Source: Rubrivirga marina
GTDB taxonomy: Bacteria > Bacteroidota > Rhodothermia > Rhodothermales > Rubricoccaceae
Direction: 5' to 3'
NCBI RefSeq assembly: GCF_002283365.1
Contig: NZ_MQWD01000001.1
Span: forward strand, 4,286,992-4,350,991
DNA length: 64,000 nt
Part shown: positions 38,173-46,505 of the stretch, in pieces
Position numbering within the stretch: the stretch's first letter is position 1
How the letters are laid out: every line of letters starts with the position of its first letter
Translations under genes and position numbers: made by a program
The notes under the pieces: model-generated
Seen by the model: the letters and a program-made list of their open reading frames with translations, nothing else
Told to the model about the DNA's origin: nothing
The model's database searches: none

Positions 38173-39474
38173 ATGGACCGTCGCTCCTTCGTCGCCCGCT
38201 CCGGCCTCGCCCTCGGGGCGCTCCCGCTCGCCGCTGCCCCGGCGCTGGCGTCCCGGCCCGCCCCGCCTCGGGCGTTCGACCCGACCGACTGGGAGAGCGT
38301 CCGCGACCAGTTCCCGCTCACGCGCGACCGGGTCCACATGGCGACGTTCCTACTCGCCAGCCACCCCCGGCCCGTCGCCGAGGCGATCGCCCGGCACCGC
38401 GACGCGTTCGACCGCGACCCCGCACACTACTGGGAAGAGCACTTCATGACGGCCGAGTGGGAACAGCGCGAGGCCGTCGCCGACTACCTCGACTCGGACC
38501 CGGCGCTCATCGCCCTCACCGACAGCACGACGATGGGGCTGGGCCTCGTCTACGGCACGCTCCGCCTCGGCGAAGGCGACGAGGTCCTCACGACGCCGCA
38601 CGACCACTACTCGACGATCTACGCGCTGAAGCACCGCCAGGCGCGCGACGGCATCACGGTCCGGCGCGTGGCTCTCTACGACGACCCGGCCGCGACGGAC
38701 CCCGACGAGGTCGTCGGGCGGATGCTCGCCGGCGTCACCGACCGGACGCGCGTCGTGGGCGTCACGTGGGCCCACTCCTCGACCGGCGTCAAGCTCCCCA
38801 TCGCGCGGATGGCCGCCGCGCTCGGCGACGTCAACGTGGGCCGCGACGAGGCCGACCGCGTCCTCCTCGTGGTCGACGGCGTCCACGCGTTCGGGATCGA
38901 GGACGAGACGGCGCCCTCGCTCGGCGCCGACGTGCTCATCGCCGGCACGCACAAGTGGATGTTCGGCCCGCGCGGGACGGGCATCGTCCACGCGACGCGC
39001 GAGGCGTGGCGTCGGATGACGCCCGTGATCCCGAGCTTCGGCCCGGACGTCGGCGTGTGGCTGGGGGTCGTGCCCCCGGACGTGGTGACGCCGGGCGACA
39101 CCTTCACGCCAGGCGGGTTCCACTCGTTCGAGCACCGGTGGGCGCTCGGCGAGGCGTTCCGGTTCCATCAGCGGATCGGGAAGGACCGGATCGAGGCGCG
39201 GATCCACGGGCTCAACACCCAGGCCAAGGACGCGCTGGCCGGGATGCGCCACGTCCGCCTCCTCACGCCGCGGTCGCCGGAGCTCTCGGCCGGCATCATC
39301 ACGTTCGAGGTGAAGGGGCATGGGGCAGAGGCGGTCGTCGCGCACCTCCACGAGCGCGGCATCACGGGGAGTTCGAGCCCGTACCCCGTCTCCTATCCCC
39401 GGATCGCACCGGGCGCGCTCAACTCTCCGGCCGAGGTTGAGCGGACGGTCGCCGCGATCGCGGAGTTGGGGTAG
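38173..39474 (+). CDS. PLP-dependent aminotransferase class V-fold enzyme, Tat-exported
   Basis: 433 residues. MDRRSFVARSGLALGAL is a Tat-type signal with the RR motif. The fold-type I PLP domain includes ALTDSTTMGLGLVYGTL near 117, LLVVDGVHAFGIED near 235 with the PLP Asp, and IAGTHKWMFGPRGTG near 257 with the Schiff-base Lys. The C-terminal SSSPYPVSYPRIAPG is typical of class V enzymes such as isopenicillin-N-epimerase-like and cysteine-desulfurase-like proteins. An exported PLP enzyme is unusual but seen in this family. The reaction is unknown. ATG 38173 starts the Tat signal. Confidence 0.8.
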   Translation: MDRRSFVARSGLALGALPLAAAPALASRPAPPRAFDPTDWESVRDQFPLTRDRVHMATFLLASHPRPVAEAIARHRDAFDRDPAHYWEEHFMTAEWEQREAVADYLDSDPALIALTDSTTMGLGLVYGTLRLGEGDEVLTTPHDHYSTIYALKHRQARDGITVRRVALYDDPAATDPDEVVGRMLAGVTDRTRVVGVTWAHSSTGVKLPIARMAAALGDVNVGRDEADRVLLVVDGVHAFGIEDETAPSLGADVLIAGTHKWMFGPRGTGIVHATREAWRRMTPVIPSFGPDVGVWLGVVPPDVVTPGDTFTPGGFHSFEHRWALGEAFRFHQRIGKDRIEARIHGLNTQAKDALAGMRHVRLLTPRSPELSAGIITFEVKGHGAEAVVAHLHERGITGSSSPYPVSYPRIAPGALNSPAEVERTVAAIAELG

Positions 39475-39507
39475 CTCGCGGGTCTCGACCGCCACGCGCA
39501 GCGTCGC

Positions 39508-39515
39508 TACGTTCG
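39508..39515 (+). promoter_or_regulatory. putative -7/-10 box (TACGTTCG) close to a start codon
   Basis: TACGTTCG ends only 4 bases before the ATG at 39520. If it is a true -7 box, transcription would begin at or near the ATG and the mRNA would be nearly leaderless. The same octamer lies upstream of the kinase at 43940-43947. Confidence 0.35.
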
Positions 39516-39519
39516 CCCC

Positions 39520-40128
39520 ATGCGCACGCTCCTCCTCGCCGCGCTGGCCGCGCTCTCTGCCAGCCCCGCCCTCGCCCAGCACGACCACGCCCAGCACGCC
39601 CCCGAGGTGGGCGATCCGCACGCCGTCGCCGAGGCGTTCGTCGTCACCGGCCTCCGCGTCGACGAAGCCGATCCCCCGGCGGGCAGCGGTGTCGGCCGTG
39701 CCGGGCTCCGATACGAGGACGGCGGCTACGTGTCGGTCGTCCACGGGAAGCCGTATGCGCGGGGGCGCCAGGTCTGGGGCGGCCTCGTCGGCTACGATAC
39801 CGTCTGGGCGGCTGGCGCTCACCGCGCGACGGAGCTCGCGACGACGGTCCCGCTCCTCGTCGGCGGCACGCGCGTCGAGCCCGGCGTCTACGCCCTCTTC
39901 GTCACGCCCCGCGCCGACCGGTGGACGCTCCACGTCAACCGCGTCGCGGGCCAGCACCTCGCCGACGAATACGACGCAGCCGCCGACCTCGCCACCGTCG
40001 ACGCTGCACCGTCGACGCCCGGAACGCCGGCCGAGGGTCTGACGTGGAGTTTTTCCGGCGACGGCCAGTCCCTCACGCTCGCCTGGGCCGACCGCGCCGC
40101 CGCGTTCCCGATCTCCCGCGCCCCTTGA
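39520..40128 (+). CDS. DUF2911 secreted protein
   Basis: 202 residues with a signal peptide (MRTLLLAALAALSASPALA). After a His-rich patch (QHDHAQHAPEVGDPHAVAE), the DUF2911 signature follows: VVHGKPYARGRQVWGGLVGY near 72, DTVWAAGAHRATELATTVPL near 92 and GGTRVEPGVYALFVTPRAD near 114, then HVNRVAGQHLADEYD. The family is common in Bacteroidota and of unknown function. The His-rich mature N-terminus might bind a metal; that is a guess. It is followed by a 22-base palindrome at 40134-40155. Confidence 0.85.
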   Translation: MRTLLLAALAALSASPALAQHDHAQHAPEVGDPHAVAEAFVVTGLRVDEADPPAGSGVGRAGLRYEDGGYVSVVHGKPYARGRQVWGGLVGYDTVWAAGAHRATELATTVPLLVGGTRVEPGVYALFVTPRADRWTLHVNRVAGQHLADEYDAAADLATVDAAPSTPGTPAEGLTWSFSGDGQSLTLAWADRAAAFPISRAP

Positions 40129-40133
40129 CCCCG

Positions 40134-40155
40134 CCCGCCTCGGTACCGAGGCGGG
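40134..40155. repeat. 22-bp palindrome CCCGCCTCGG-TA-CCGAGGCGGG
   Basis: A perfect copy 6 bases after the DUF2911 stop and 15 bases before the esterase start. The central TA, against CG or CA elsewhere, shows the core varies while the arms are kept. Confidence 0.75.
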
Positions 40156-40169
40156 CCGCCTCGCCCCCC

Positions 40170-40853
40170 ATGCCCGGCCCCCACGACGACCAGCCCCTCC
40201 TCCACGCCGGCGCCTCTCTCGCGGACGCCTCCGCCGCCGTCGTCCTCGTCCACGGCCGCGGCGACAGCGCGCAGGGCATCCTGGGCCTCGCGCGCGAGTT
40301 CGACCGGCCCGACGTCGCGTATCTCGCGCCGCAGGCGGCGGGCGGCGCGTGGTACCCGAACAGCTTCCTCGCCCCGCTCGAAGCCAACGAGCCCGGCCTC
40401 TCGTCCGGCATCGCCGCGGTCCTCCGGGCGGTCGCCGAGGCGGAGGCGGCCGGGATCCCACGCGAGCGGGTCGTGCTCGGCGGGTTCAGCCAGGGCGCAT
40501 GTCTCGCGGCGGAGACGGCGGCGCGAAATGCCGGCCGCTGGGGCGGCGTGTTCGCACTCAGCGGCGGCCTCCTCGGCACCGGCCCGGGGCCGGCCGACGT
40601 GCCCCGCCTGCGGGGCATGGGCGGCTCCTACGCCGAAAAGGCGTTCGACTACAGCGGCGACTTCGAGGGCACGCCCGTCTTCCTCGGCTGCTCCGACGTC
40701 GACCCGCACATTCCCCTTGTCCGCGTCGAGACGACCGCCGCCGTCTATGCCCGCCTCGGCGCCGAGGTGGACGCCCGCGTGTACCCAGGCATCGGGCACA
40801 CGATCGTCCATGATGAGATTTTGGCCATCAATAATATTACTGAATACTTGTAA
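40170..40853 (+). CDS. Phospholipase/carboxylesterase-family hydrolase, C-terminus at an AT-rich junction
   Basis: 227 residues of the carboxylesterase 2/lysophospholipase-like group. VVLVHGRGDSAQGIL near 23, VLGGFSQGACLAAETA with the nucleophile Ser near 110, FLGCSDVDPHIP with the acid near 172 and GIGHTIVHDEI with the His near 212 form a complete triad. No signal peptide is seen. The last residues (ILAINNITEYL) are encoded by AT-rich DNA that begins near 40815, so the natural C-terminus was probably replaced when the islet arrived. The catalytic part remains intact. Confidence 0.85.
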   Translation: MPGPHDDQPLLHAGASLADASAAVVLVHGRGDSAQGILGLAREFDRPDVAYLAPQAAGGAWYPNSFLAPLEANEPGLSSGIAAVLRAVAEAEAAGIPRERVVLGGFSQGACLAAETAARNAGRWGGVFALSGGLLGTGPGPADVPRLRGMGGSYAEKAFDYSGDFEGTPVFLGCSDVDPHIPLVRVETTAAVYARLGAEVDARVYPGIGHTIVHDEILAINNITEYL

Positions 40854-40855
40854 TA
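40835..40855 (+). terminator. weak AT-rich hairpin at the esterase stop
   Basis: TATTAC (40835-40840) and GTAATA (40850-40855) flank a 9-base loop and include the stop codon. The stem is only 6 bp and AT-rich; a terminator role is uncertain. Confidence 0.3.
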
Positions 40856-40879
40856 ATATCTTGGAGCAAGTTTATGATA

Positions 40880-41332
40880 TCATGGGAATCTGATTATTGG
40901 AGGTGGATTACGGCTCAAAATATCGATTGATATTCTTGTATCACCCTCTCTGCATCTGACTACTTCTTTAGGATGGCCCCCGTAAGCCTCGCAATCAATT
41001 CCGTCCATTCTGTACCTTAATCTATAGCTACATATAGTTTTACCTTCAAAATTGTTTGGTCTATCATATCTTACATCTGCATATATTGTGTTGTTCCTGA
41101 TCTCCTGATCTGATATTTCACAGTTATCTCCAGCCATAACTTCCAGCAGAGTAATGTCGTTTCTTTCGTAAACTTCCCATTTTAATTTTTGTTTTTTGTT
41201 CATGTGACCCGTCTTTACGAATCTACATATGCAATAGTCTACAGTTTCATAATAGTCCACATAAATCAACTTGTGGGACAGACTGTATTCCTCTAGATCA
41301 TAAAATGACTCCAGGTCAAACATGTCGTTCAT
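40880..41332 (-). CDS. AT-rich orphan protein, 150 residues (foreign islet)
   Basis: Starts MNDMFDLESFYDLEEYSLS and ends RNPPPIIRFP. It is rich in Asp, Glu, Tyr, Asn and Lys, has several cysteines (YCICRF, CEIS, ICSY, CEAY, RCRE), and no signal peptide or membrane helix. The base composition (about 32-43% G+C in rows I counted, against about 70% around it) and the codon use differ sharply from neighbours, which is a sign of transfer. No family was recognised. It sits alone between the esterase and kinase genes with no mobility gene beside it. Confidence 0.65.
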   Translation of the reverse strand: MNDMFDLESFYDLEEYSLSHKLIYVDYYETVDYCICRFVKTGHMNKKQKLKWEVYERNDITLLEVMAGDNCEISDQEIRNNTIYADVRYDRPNNFEGKTICSYRLRYRMDGIDCEAYGGHPKEVVRCREGDTRISIDILSRNPPPIIRFP

Positions 41333-41344
41333 ATTTTCGAGTAT

Positions 41345-43918
41345 CTAATGGATGGCTCGAACGACCTCTCGCATCCCATCGAATGCAGGATCGCCCCGAA
41401 TCCCGGTGAAGGTGTGTCCTGCTTCTTTCGCGGCTCTCAGAGCAGTAGCTACGCTTTTTCGGTCCCCTAGGAAACCGAACACGCGCGCGGACTCAAACTG
41501 AACTTCCGGATCTGAGGGCGCAAGTCGAACCGCCGATAGAGCGTCCTGTCGAGCGCCTTCCGAGTTTCCTAGGCTGTGGCGGTACACGGCGCGCGCGACA
41601 AGCAGTGTAGGGTCGTTGGGGTTCACGGCGAGGCCCCGCTCGACTTGGCGGAGCGCACCCCGCATAGCCCGAGTCCACTGAGCGCGCTCTCCAGTCTCCC
41701 AGTACGCCGAAGCAAGGTTGCGCCACGTCTCATGGTCTAAGCTGTCGCTCGCCAGAATCTCGCTGTAGCGGCGAACTGCTTCTTTGTGGTCCCCCTGGTA
41801 GAGCAAGATGGTTGTCAGATTCTCCAGAGCCGACGGGTGGCTGGGCCGCAGTTCGAGAACTCGCTCGAAAGCTACCCGCGCGCCGTCGTAGTCGCCCGTC
41901 GATAATTGAACGGCGCCCAACCCCGAGTACCCCTGGTAGTTGGCACGCGCCAAGTCGATGACACGCTCGAACTGGACACGGGCATCGTCGAGCCGGAGTT
42001 GGCCGTAGTAGAACGAACCGAGATGAAAGAAACCCGACCATGACACCGGGTCCCGCCGGACTAGAGCTTGAAGTGTAGCCTCGGCCTGCTCATAGTCTGA
42101 GGCGGAGACTTGTGCATCTGCGAGCGCTCGCAGGGCCTCCGCCGTCGAGTCGAGGGCAAGCGCGTCACGGGCACGACGTATGGCGAGGCGATCCTGCCCC
42201 GTCGCGAGCGCCAACTGGGACAGTGTGACGAGAACCTCGCCGTTGTCCCCATCTAGGACTCGAGCGCGCTCGGCAGCCCGGCTCGCCAACCCGACTAGTG
42301 CCGTGTCGCGCGAGGCGACGTACTTGGCGAGGTACGCCTCACCCAACCGGGCGTAAGCTTCTGCAAACGCCGTATCCGACACGACGGCCTGTTGGAACAG
42401 GACGATGGCTCGGTCGACGTCCTCGACCTCGCGGTCACGCTGCAGAAAGCTCAGGCCTTGGAAATAGAAGTTCTGTGCCTCGGGGTCATCGGTGCCGATC
42501 GTGAGACGCGCGGCAGTGGCGTCCGAGATCTCGAACTCCAGCATCTCGGCGATCGCCAGGAGCGCGCGGCCCCGGATGCTGCTCTCCTCCGCACGGCCTA
42601 TCTCGACGGTCTCCGTGTCCAAAATTCGGGACCGCCGGTCCGTCGACACGAGGGCCAGCGTGAGAGAGAGCCGGTCCTCGTCGCGCCAGAGGGTACCGGT
42701 GAGCACGAGGTTGACGCCGAGCACCGTCCCGGCCTGCTGGGGCGTGGTCACACGGTGCTCGCGCACGTCGGCGACCGACTCCACAGACATCTCCCGGTCG
42801 GGCTGTGCCATCTTCCGGACGCCGTTTGCCAGTTCCTCCGCGAGTCCCTCGGCGAACGCCCGCGCGTCCGGCCCATCGGGCTGGGGCGTCGGAGGGAGCA
42901 CGGCGAGATGGATCGACGCCGGCAGCGTTGGGCGCGCCGACGCGCGCGACGTCCACAGCCCCAGGCCGAGCAGTCCCACGAGCGCCAGCGCCGCGACCGC
43001 CACCGCGCGCCGCGACTGGCGGAGCCAGCCGACCCACGCGGCCATGCCGACCACCTCGGCGGCTGGGGAGACCGGCGCGTCCGAACGAGAAACGCCGACG
43101 AGCGCGTCGCCCAGCGCCGCGGCGTCGGCGTACCGGCGGTCGGGGTCTTTCGCGAGGCACCGCATCACGACCGCGTCCACCTCGGGTGGCACGTCGGCGT
43201 GGGCGCTTGGGGGCGCGGGCTCCTCGTGGAGGACGGCGTAGAGGACGGCCGCTCCGTAGGGCGCTACGAAGGGGGTCCGGCCGGTTAGCATCTCGTAGAG
43301 GACCACGCCGAGGGACCACACGTCGGAGCGTGCGTCCACGCGGCCCCGGGCCTGCTCGGGGGCGGCGTACTCCAGCGTCCCGGCCGTCTCGCCGGTCCGC
43401 GTCAGGGACACGTCGGGCACCTTGGCGATCCCGAAGTCGAGCACCTTCGGCGTGCCGTCCTCACACAGGAACACGTTCGACGGCTTGAGGTCGCGGTGGA
43501 CGATGCCGCGGGCGTGGGCAGCGGCGACGCCGGCCGCGACGCCGCGCGCGATGCGGACGGCCTCCTCGGCGACCACCGGGCCGCGCGCCAGCCGCTCGGC
43601 GAGCGTCTCGCCCTCGTAGCACGCCAGCGCGATGTACGGCCGCCCGGCGTCCGTCTCGGCCACCTCGTAGACGGTGCACACGTTGGGGTGGTCGAGCGTC
43701 GCGGCGGCCCGGGCCTCGACGAGCAGCCGGGCCGTCGCGGTCTCGTCCCGGCGGCCCGCCGGGAGGAACTTGAGCGCGACCTGACGGCCCAGGCGCGTGT
43801 CCTCCGCCCGGTAGACAACGCCCATCCCGCCGCGCCCCAACTCCCCGAGAACCCGATACGGTCCCACCCGCTCGCCGAGCAGGGTCGCCGCGCCGAAAGT
43901 GTGAGCCGGTGCGTCCAC
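41345..43918 (-). CDS. Serine/threonine protein kinase with FlgO-like and TPR domains
   Basis: 857 residues. The N-terminal Hanks kinase is complete: GELGRGGMG near 25, VALKF near 51, HRDLKPSNV near 143, DFGIAKV near 165 and APEQ near 187. One membrane helix (AVAVAALALVGLLGLGLW) lies near 300. A FlgO/TolB-N-like domain follows (IHLAVLPPTPQ; FAEGLAEELANGVRKM; VLGVNLVLTGTLW), then about ten TPR-like repeats to the C-terminus. GTG 43918 was chosen because TACGTTCG at 43940-43947 looks like its promoter and would be coding with ATG 43993. The 3' half is visibly less GC-rich than the kinase half. Targets are unknown; it is divergent from the antiporter. Confidence 0.88.
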   Translation of the reverse strand: MDAPAHTFGAATLLGERVGPYRVLGELGRGGMGVVYRAEDTRLGRQVALKFLPAGRRDETATARLLVEARAAATLDHPNVCTVYEVAETDAGRPYIALACYEGETLAERLARGPVVAEEAVRIARGVAAGVAAAHARGIVHRDLKPSNVFLCEDGTPKVLDFGIAKVPDVSLTRTGETAGTLEYAAPEQARGRVDARSDVWSLGVVLYEMLTGRTPFVAPYGAAVLYAVLHEEPAPPSAHADVPPEVDAVVMRCLAKDPDRRYADAAALGDALVGVSRSDAPVSPAAEVVGMAAWVGWLRQSRRAVAVAALALVGLLGLGLWTSRASARPTLPASIHLAVLPPTPQPDGPDARAFAEGLAEELANGVRKMAQPDREMSVESVADVREHRVTTPQQAGTVLGVNLVLTGTLWRDEDRLSLTLALVSTDRRSRILDTETVEIGRAEESSIRGRALLAIAEMLEFEISDATAARLTIGTDDPEAQNFYFQGLSFLQRDREVEDVDRAIVLFQQAVVSDTAFAEAYARLGEAYLAKYVASRDTALVGLASRAAERARVLDGDNGEVLVTLSQLALATGQDRLAIRRARDALALDSTAEALRALADAQVSASDYEQAEATLQALVRRDPVSWSGFFHLGSFYYGQLRLDDARVQFERVIDLARANYQGYSGLGAVQLSTGDYDGARVAFERVLELRPSHPSALENLTTILLYQGDHKEAVRRYSEILASDSLDHETWRNLASAYWETGERAQWTRAMRGALRQVERGLAVNPNDPTLLVARAVYRHSLGNSEGARQDALSAVRLAPSDPEVQFESARVFGFLGDRKSVATALRAAKEAGHTFTGIRGDPAFDGMREVVRAIH

Positions 43919-43939
43919 GACGGGGGACGAATATCTGAC

Positions 43940-43947
43940 CGAACGTA
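43940..43947 (-). promoter_or_regulatory. putative -7/-10 box (TACGTTCG) for the kinase gene
   Basis: TACGTTCG on the minus strand lies 21 bases upstream of GTG 43918. It is the same octamer as at 39508-39515, and it decides the kinase start. Confidence 0.45.
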
Positions 43948-44070
43948 CGACGTCAAGCGTCCCCGACCATAGGCCGAGGCCCGCTTTTGTCATCGCCGCA
44001 GGCGATTCCTCCTGTGGGCGTAAGCTCTCCCGTCGAAATGACTTCTCCGGTAGGCCCCTCTCCCCTGCCC

Positions 44071-46437
44071 ATGCCGTTCGTCCTCGCCGCCGGCGCCGTC
44101 CCCCCGTTCCTCGTCGAGGTCGTGGCCATCGTGGCCGCGGCGGCGCTCGTGGCCTACGTCAGCCAGCGGGTCGGCCTTGTGCCCATCGTGGGCTTCCTGC
44201 TGGCGGGCGTGCTGATCGGGCCGAGCGGGCTGGGCGTCGTGACCGACCCGGAGCTGATCGATGCGGCGGCCGAGGTCGGCGTCTTGCTCCTCCTGTTCAC
44301 GATCGGGATCGAGTTCTCGCTCGACAAGCTCCAGAAGATCCAGCGGCTCATCTTCGTCGGCGGCGGGCTCCAGGTCGGGCTGACGACCCTGCTCGTGGCC
44401 GGGCTGTGCCTCGCGTTCGGCGTCGGCTGGCGACCGGCGATCTTCACGGGCTTCCTCGTCGCCCTGAGTTCGACGGCCATCGTGACGAAGCTGCTCGGCG
44501 ACCGGGGCGAGACGAACACCGAGGTGGGCCAGGGCGCGGTCGGGCTGCTGATCTTCCAGGACCTCGCCGTGATCCTGATGGTCCTCCTCGTGCCCGCGCT
44601 CGGCGGCGAGGGCGTGACGGGCCTCGACCTCGGGATCGCGCTGGGCACGGCCGCGGCGATCATCGTGTTCGTCCTCGTCGTCGCCCGGCGGATCCTGCCG
44701 CCGCTGTTGGAGCACGTCGCGCGGAGGTGCTCGCCGGAGCTCTTCCTGCTGACCGTCATCGCGATCTGCTTCGGGACGGCCTACGCGGTCGGGCTGGCGG
44801 GCGTGTCGATCTCGCTGGGCGCGTTCCTGGCGGGCCTCGTCGTGAGCCAGAGCCGGTTCTCGGAGCACGCGCTGTCGGAGATCCTCCCGCTCCAGATCCT
44901 GTTCTCGGCGACGTTCTTCGTGTCGGTCGGCCTCCTCCTCGACCTCGGCTTCCTGGTGAACAACCTCGGCCTCGTGCTCGGCGCGCTCGCGGTCGTCGCG
45001 CTCGTGAAGCTGGCGACGACGTTCGTGGCGGTCCGCGCGGTCGGAAGGGCGGCGCCAGCGGCGGCGGCGACGGCGCTGTGGCTGGCGCAGGTCGGCGAGT
45101 TCTCGTTCGTGTTGGAGCGGTCGGGCCGCGAGGTTGGCCTCGCGCCGCTCGGGTCGGACGCCATCGGCGGCCCGCTCTTCATCGCGGCGACCGTCATCTC
45201 GATGGCGCTCACGCCGGTCGCCGCGCCCTACGCCGGGCGGATGGCGGCCGGGCTCCGGCGGATGACCTCCGACGCCACGCCCGAGCCGACCGAGGCGGAG
45301 GCGGTCGAGGCGGCCGGCCATTTTTCGGACCTCGAGAACCACACGATCGTGGCCGGCTACGGCGACGCCGCGCGGAAGCTGGTCCACGTCCTCGAGGGCT
45401 CGGGCGTCCCGTTCGCCGTCGTCACGCTTTCGCCGGAGGGCGCTCGGGAGGCGGAGGAATCGGGGCTCCGCGTCCTCCGCGGCGACTACGCCAAGCGCCA
45501 CATCCTCGAGGCCGTCGGGCTCCAGCGCGCGAAGATGCTCGTCGTCCCGGACGACAACCCGGCCATGACGCACCGCGTGGTGTCCGTCGCCCGGGCCCTC
45601 AGCCCGACGACCCGGATCGTCGCATCGGTCCCGTCGCTGCACGACGCCGAGGAGTTGGTCGAAGCCGGCGCAGATCGGGCCATCGCGACCGAGTTCGAGG
45701 CCGTCGTCGGCCTGTTCGACGACGTCCTCCGGCGCTACCAGGTGGCGCCGGCCGAGATCCTCCGCCACGAGGAGACGCTCCGCCGGGGGAGCTACGAGGC
45801 GTTCGACGCCGACGTCATGGACACGCCGGCCGTCCGCTGCGAGCTCGCCGCCGACTGTTTCTCCACGCGCACCGTCACGATCCGCACCGGCGCCCGCGCC
45901 GCCGGTCAGTCCCTCGCCGCCCTCCAGCTCGACGAGCGGCTCCTCCACGTCACCCAGGTCTCGCGCGACGGCGACGTGACGCGCGAGCCGGGCGGCGGCT
46001 TCGTCCTCCGGGCCGGCGACGAGGTCCTCTTCGGCGGCACGCCGCAGGCGCTCATCGACGCCGGGGACCTCTTCCGCGTCACCGACGGTCGGACGCCCGC
46101 CCTCCCCGCCCCGCCGCCCATGCCCACGCAGCGCGCCGACTGGATCGACACCTCGGCCCCGGTCCACCTCGACCCCGACCCCGACGCCGGGTGCACCCAC
46201 CTCGACCACGTCCACGACGTGACGCCCGGGACCCAGGGGTGCGAGGAGTGCCTGGAGCGCGGCGACCGGTGGGTCCACCTCCGCGTGTGCCTCGAATGCG
46301 GCCACGTCGGCTGCTGCGACTCATCGCCCAACAAGCACGCGACGAAGCACTACCACCGGACGGGCCACCCCGTCGTGCGGAGCATCGAGCCGGGCGAGAC
46401 GTGGGGCTGGTGCTACGAAGACGAGGTGATGCTGTAG
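44071..46437 (+). CDS. KefB-type cation/proton antiporter with RCK domains and a C-terminal UBP-type zinc finger
   Basis: 788 residues. A CPA2 transporter domain of about 12 helices spans 1-390 (GLVPIVGFLLAGVLIGPSG; LALSSTAIVTKLL-like segment at 125-140; IEFSLDKLQKI). A TrkA/RCK N-terminal domain follows near 425 (NHTIVAGYGDAARKLVHVL), then a TrkA-C domain near 600-680. The last 80 residues form a UBP-type zinc finger: CTHLDHV, GCEECLERGDRWVHLRVC, LECGHVGCCDSSPNKHATKH and YHRTGHPVVRS. This finger binds ubiquitin C-termini in eukaryotes and has no settled role in bacteria. ATG 44071 was chosen for its C-rich leader and membrane start; ATG 44038 is an alternative. Confidence 0.88.
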   Translation: MPFVLAAGAVPPFLVEVVAIVAAAALVAYVSQRVGLVPIVGFLLAGVLIGPSGLGVVTDPELIDAAAEVGVLLLLFTIGIEFSLDKLQKIQRLIFVGGGLQVGLTTLLVAGLCLAFGVGWRPAIFTGFLVALSSTAIVTKLLGDRGETNTEVGQGAVGLLIFQDLAVILMVLLVPALGGEGVTGLDLGIALGTAAAIIVFVLVVARRILPPLLEHVARRCSPELFLLTVIAICFGTAYAVGLAGVSISLGAFLAGLVVSQSRFSEHALSEILPLQILFSATFFVSVGLLLDLGFLVNNLGLVLGALAVVALVKLATTFVAVRAVGRAAPAAAATALWLAQVGEFSFVLERSGREVGLAPLGSDAIGGPLFIAATVISMALTPVAAPYAGRMAAGLRRMTSDATPEPTEAEAVEAAGHFSDLENHTIVAGYGDAARKLVHVLEGSGVPFAVVTLSPEGAREAEESGLRVLRGDYAKRHILEAVGLQRAKMLVVPDDNPAMTHRVVSVARALSPTTRIVASVPSLHDAEELVEAGADRAIATEFEAVVGLFDDVLRRYQVAPAEILRHEETLRRGSYEAFDADVMDTPAVRCELAADCFSTRTVTIRTGARAAGQSLAALQLDERLLHVTQVSRDGDVTREPGGGFVLRAGDEVLFGGTPQALIDAGDLFRVTDGRTPALPAPPPMPTQRADWIDTSAPVHLDPDPDAGCTHLDHVHDVTPGTQGCEECLERGDRWVHLRVCLECGHVGCCDSSPNKHATKHYHRTGHPVVRSIEPGETWGWCYEDEVML

Positions 46438-46468
46438 GGCGCGCTCCTCTCGTGGGGACCCGCTCCCT

Positions 46469-46488
46469 CCGCCTCGGCGCCGAGGCGG
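46469..46488. repeat. perfect 20-bp CCGCCTCGG palindrome
   Basis: It lies in the 68-base gap between the convergent antiporter and histidine kinase genes. Confidence 0.75.
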
Positions 46489-46505
46489 ACGGCCTCCCGC
46501 CCTCT

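Noticed and set aside
43919-43993. Longer N-terminus for the kinase starting at ATG 43993
   Set aside because: It would place the TACGTTCG promoter-like box inside the gene and adds residues without kinase similarity.
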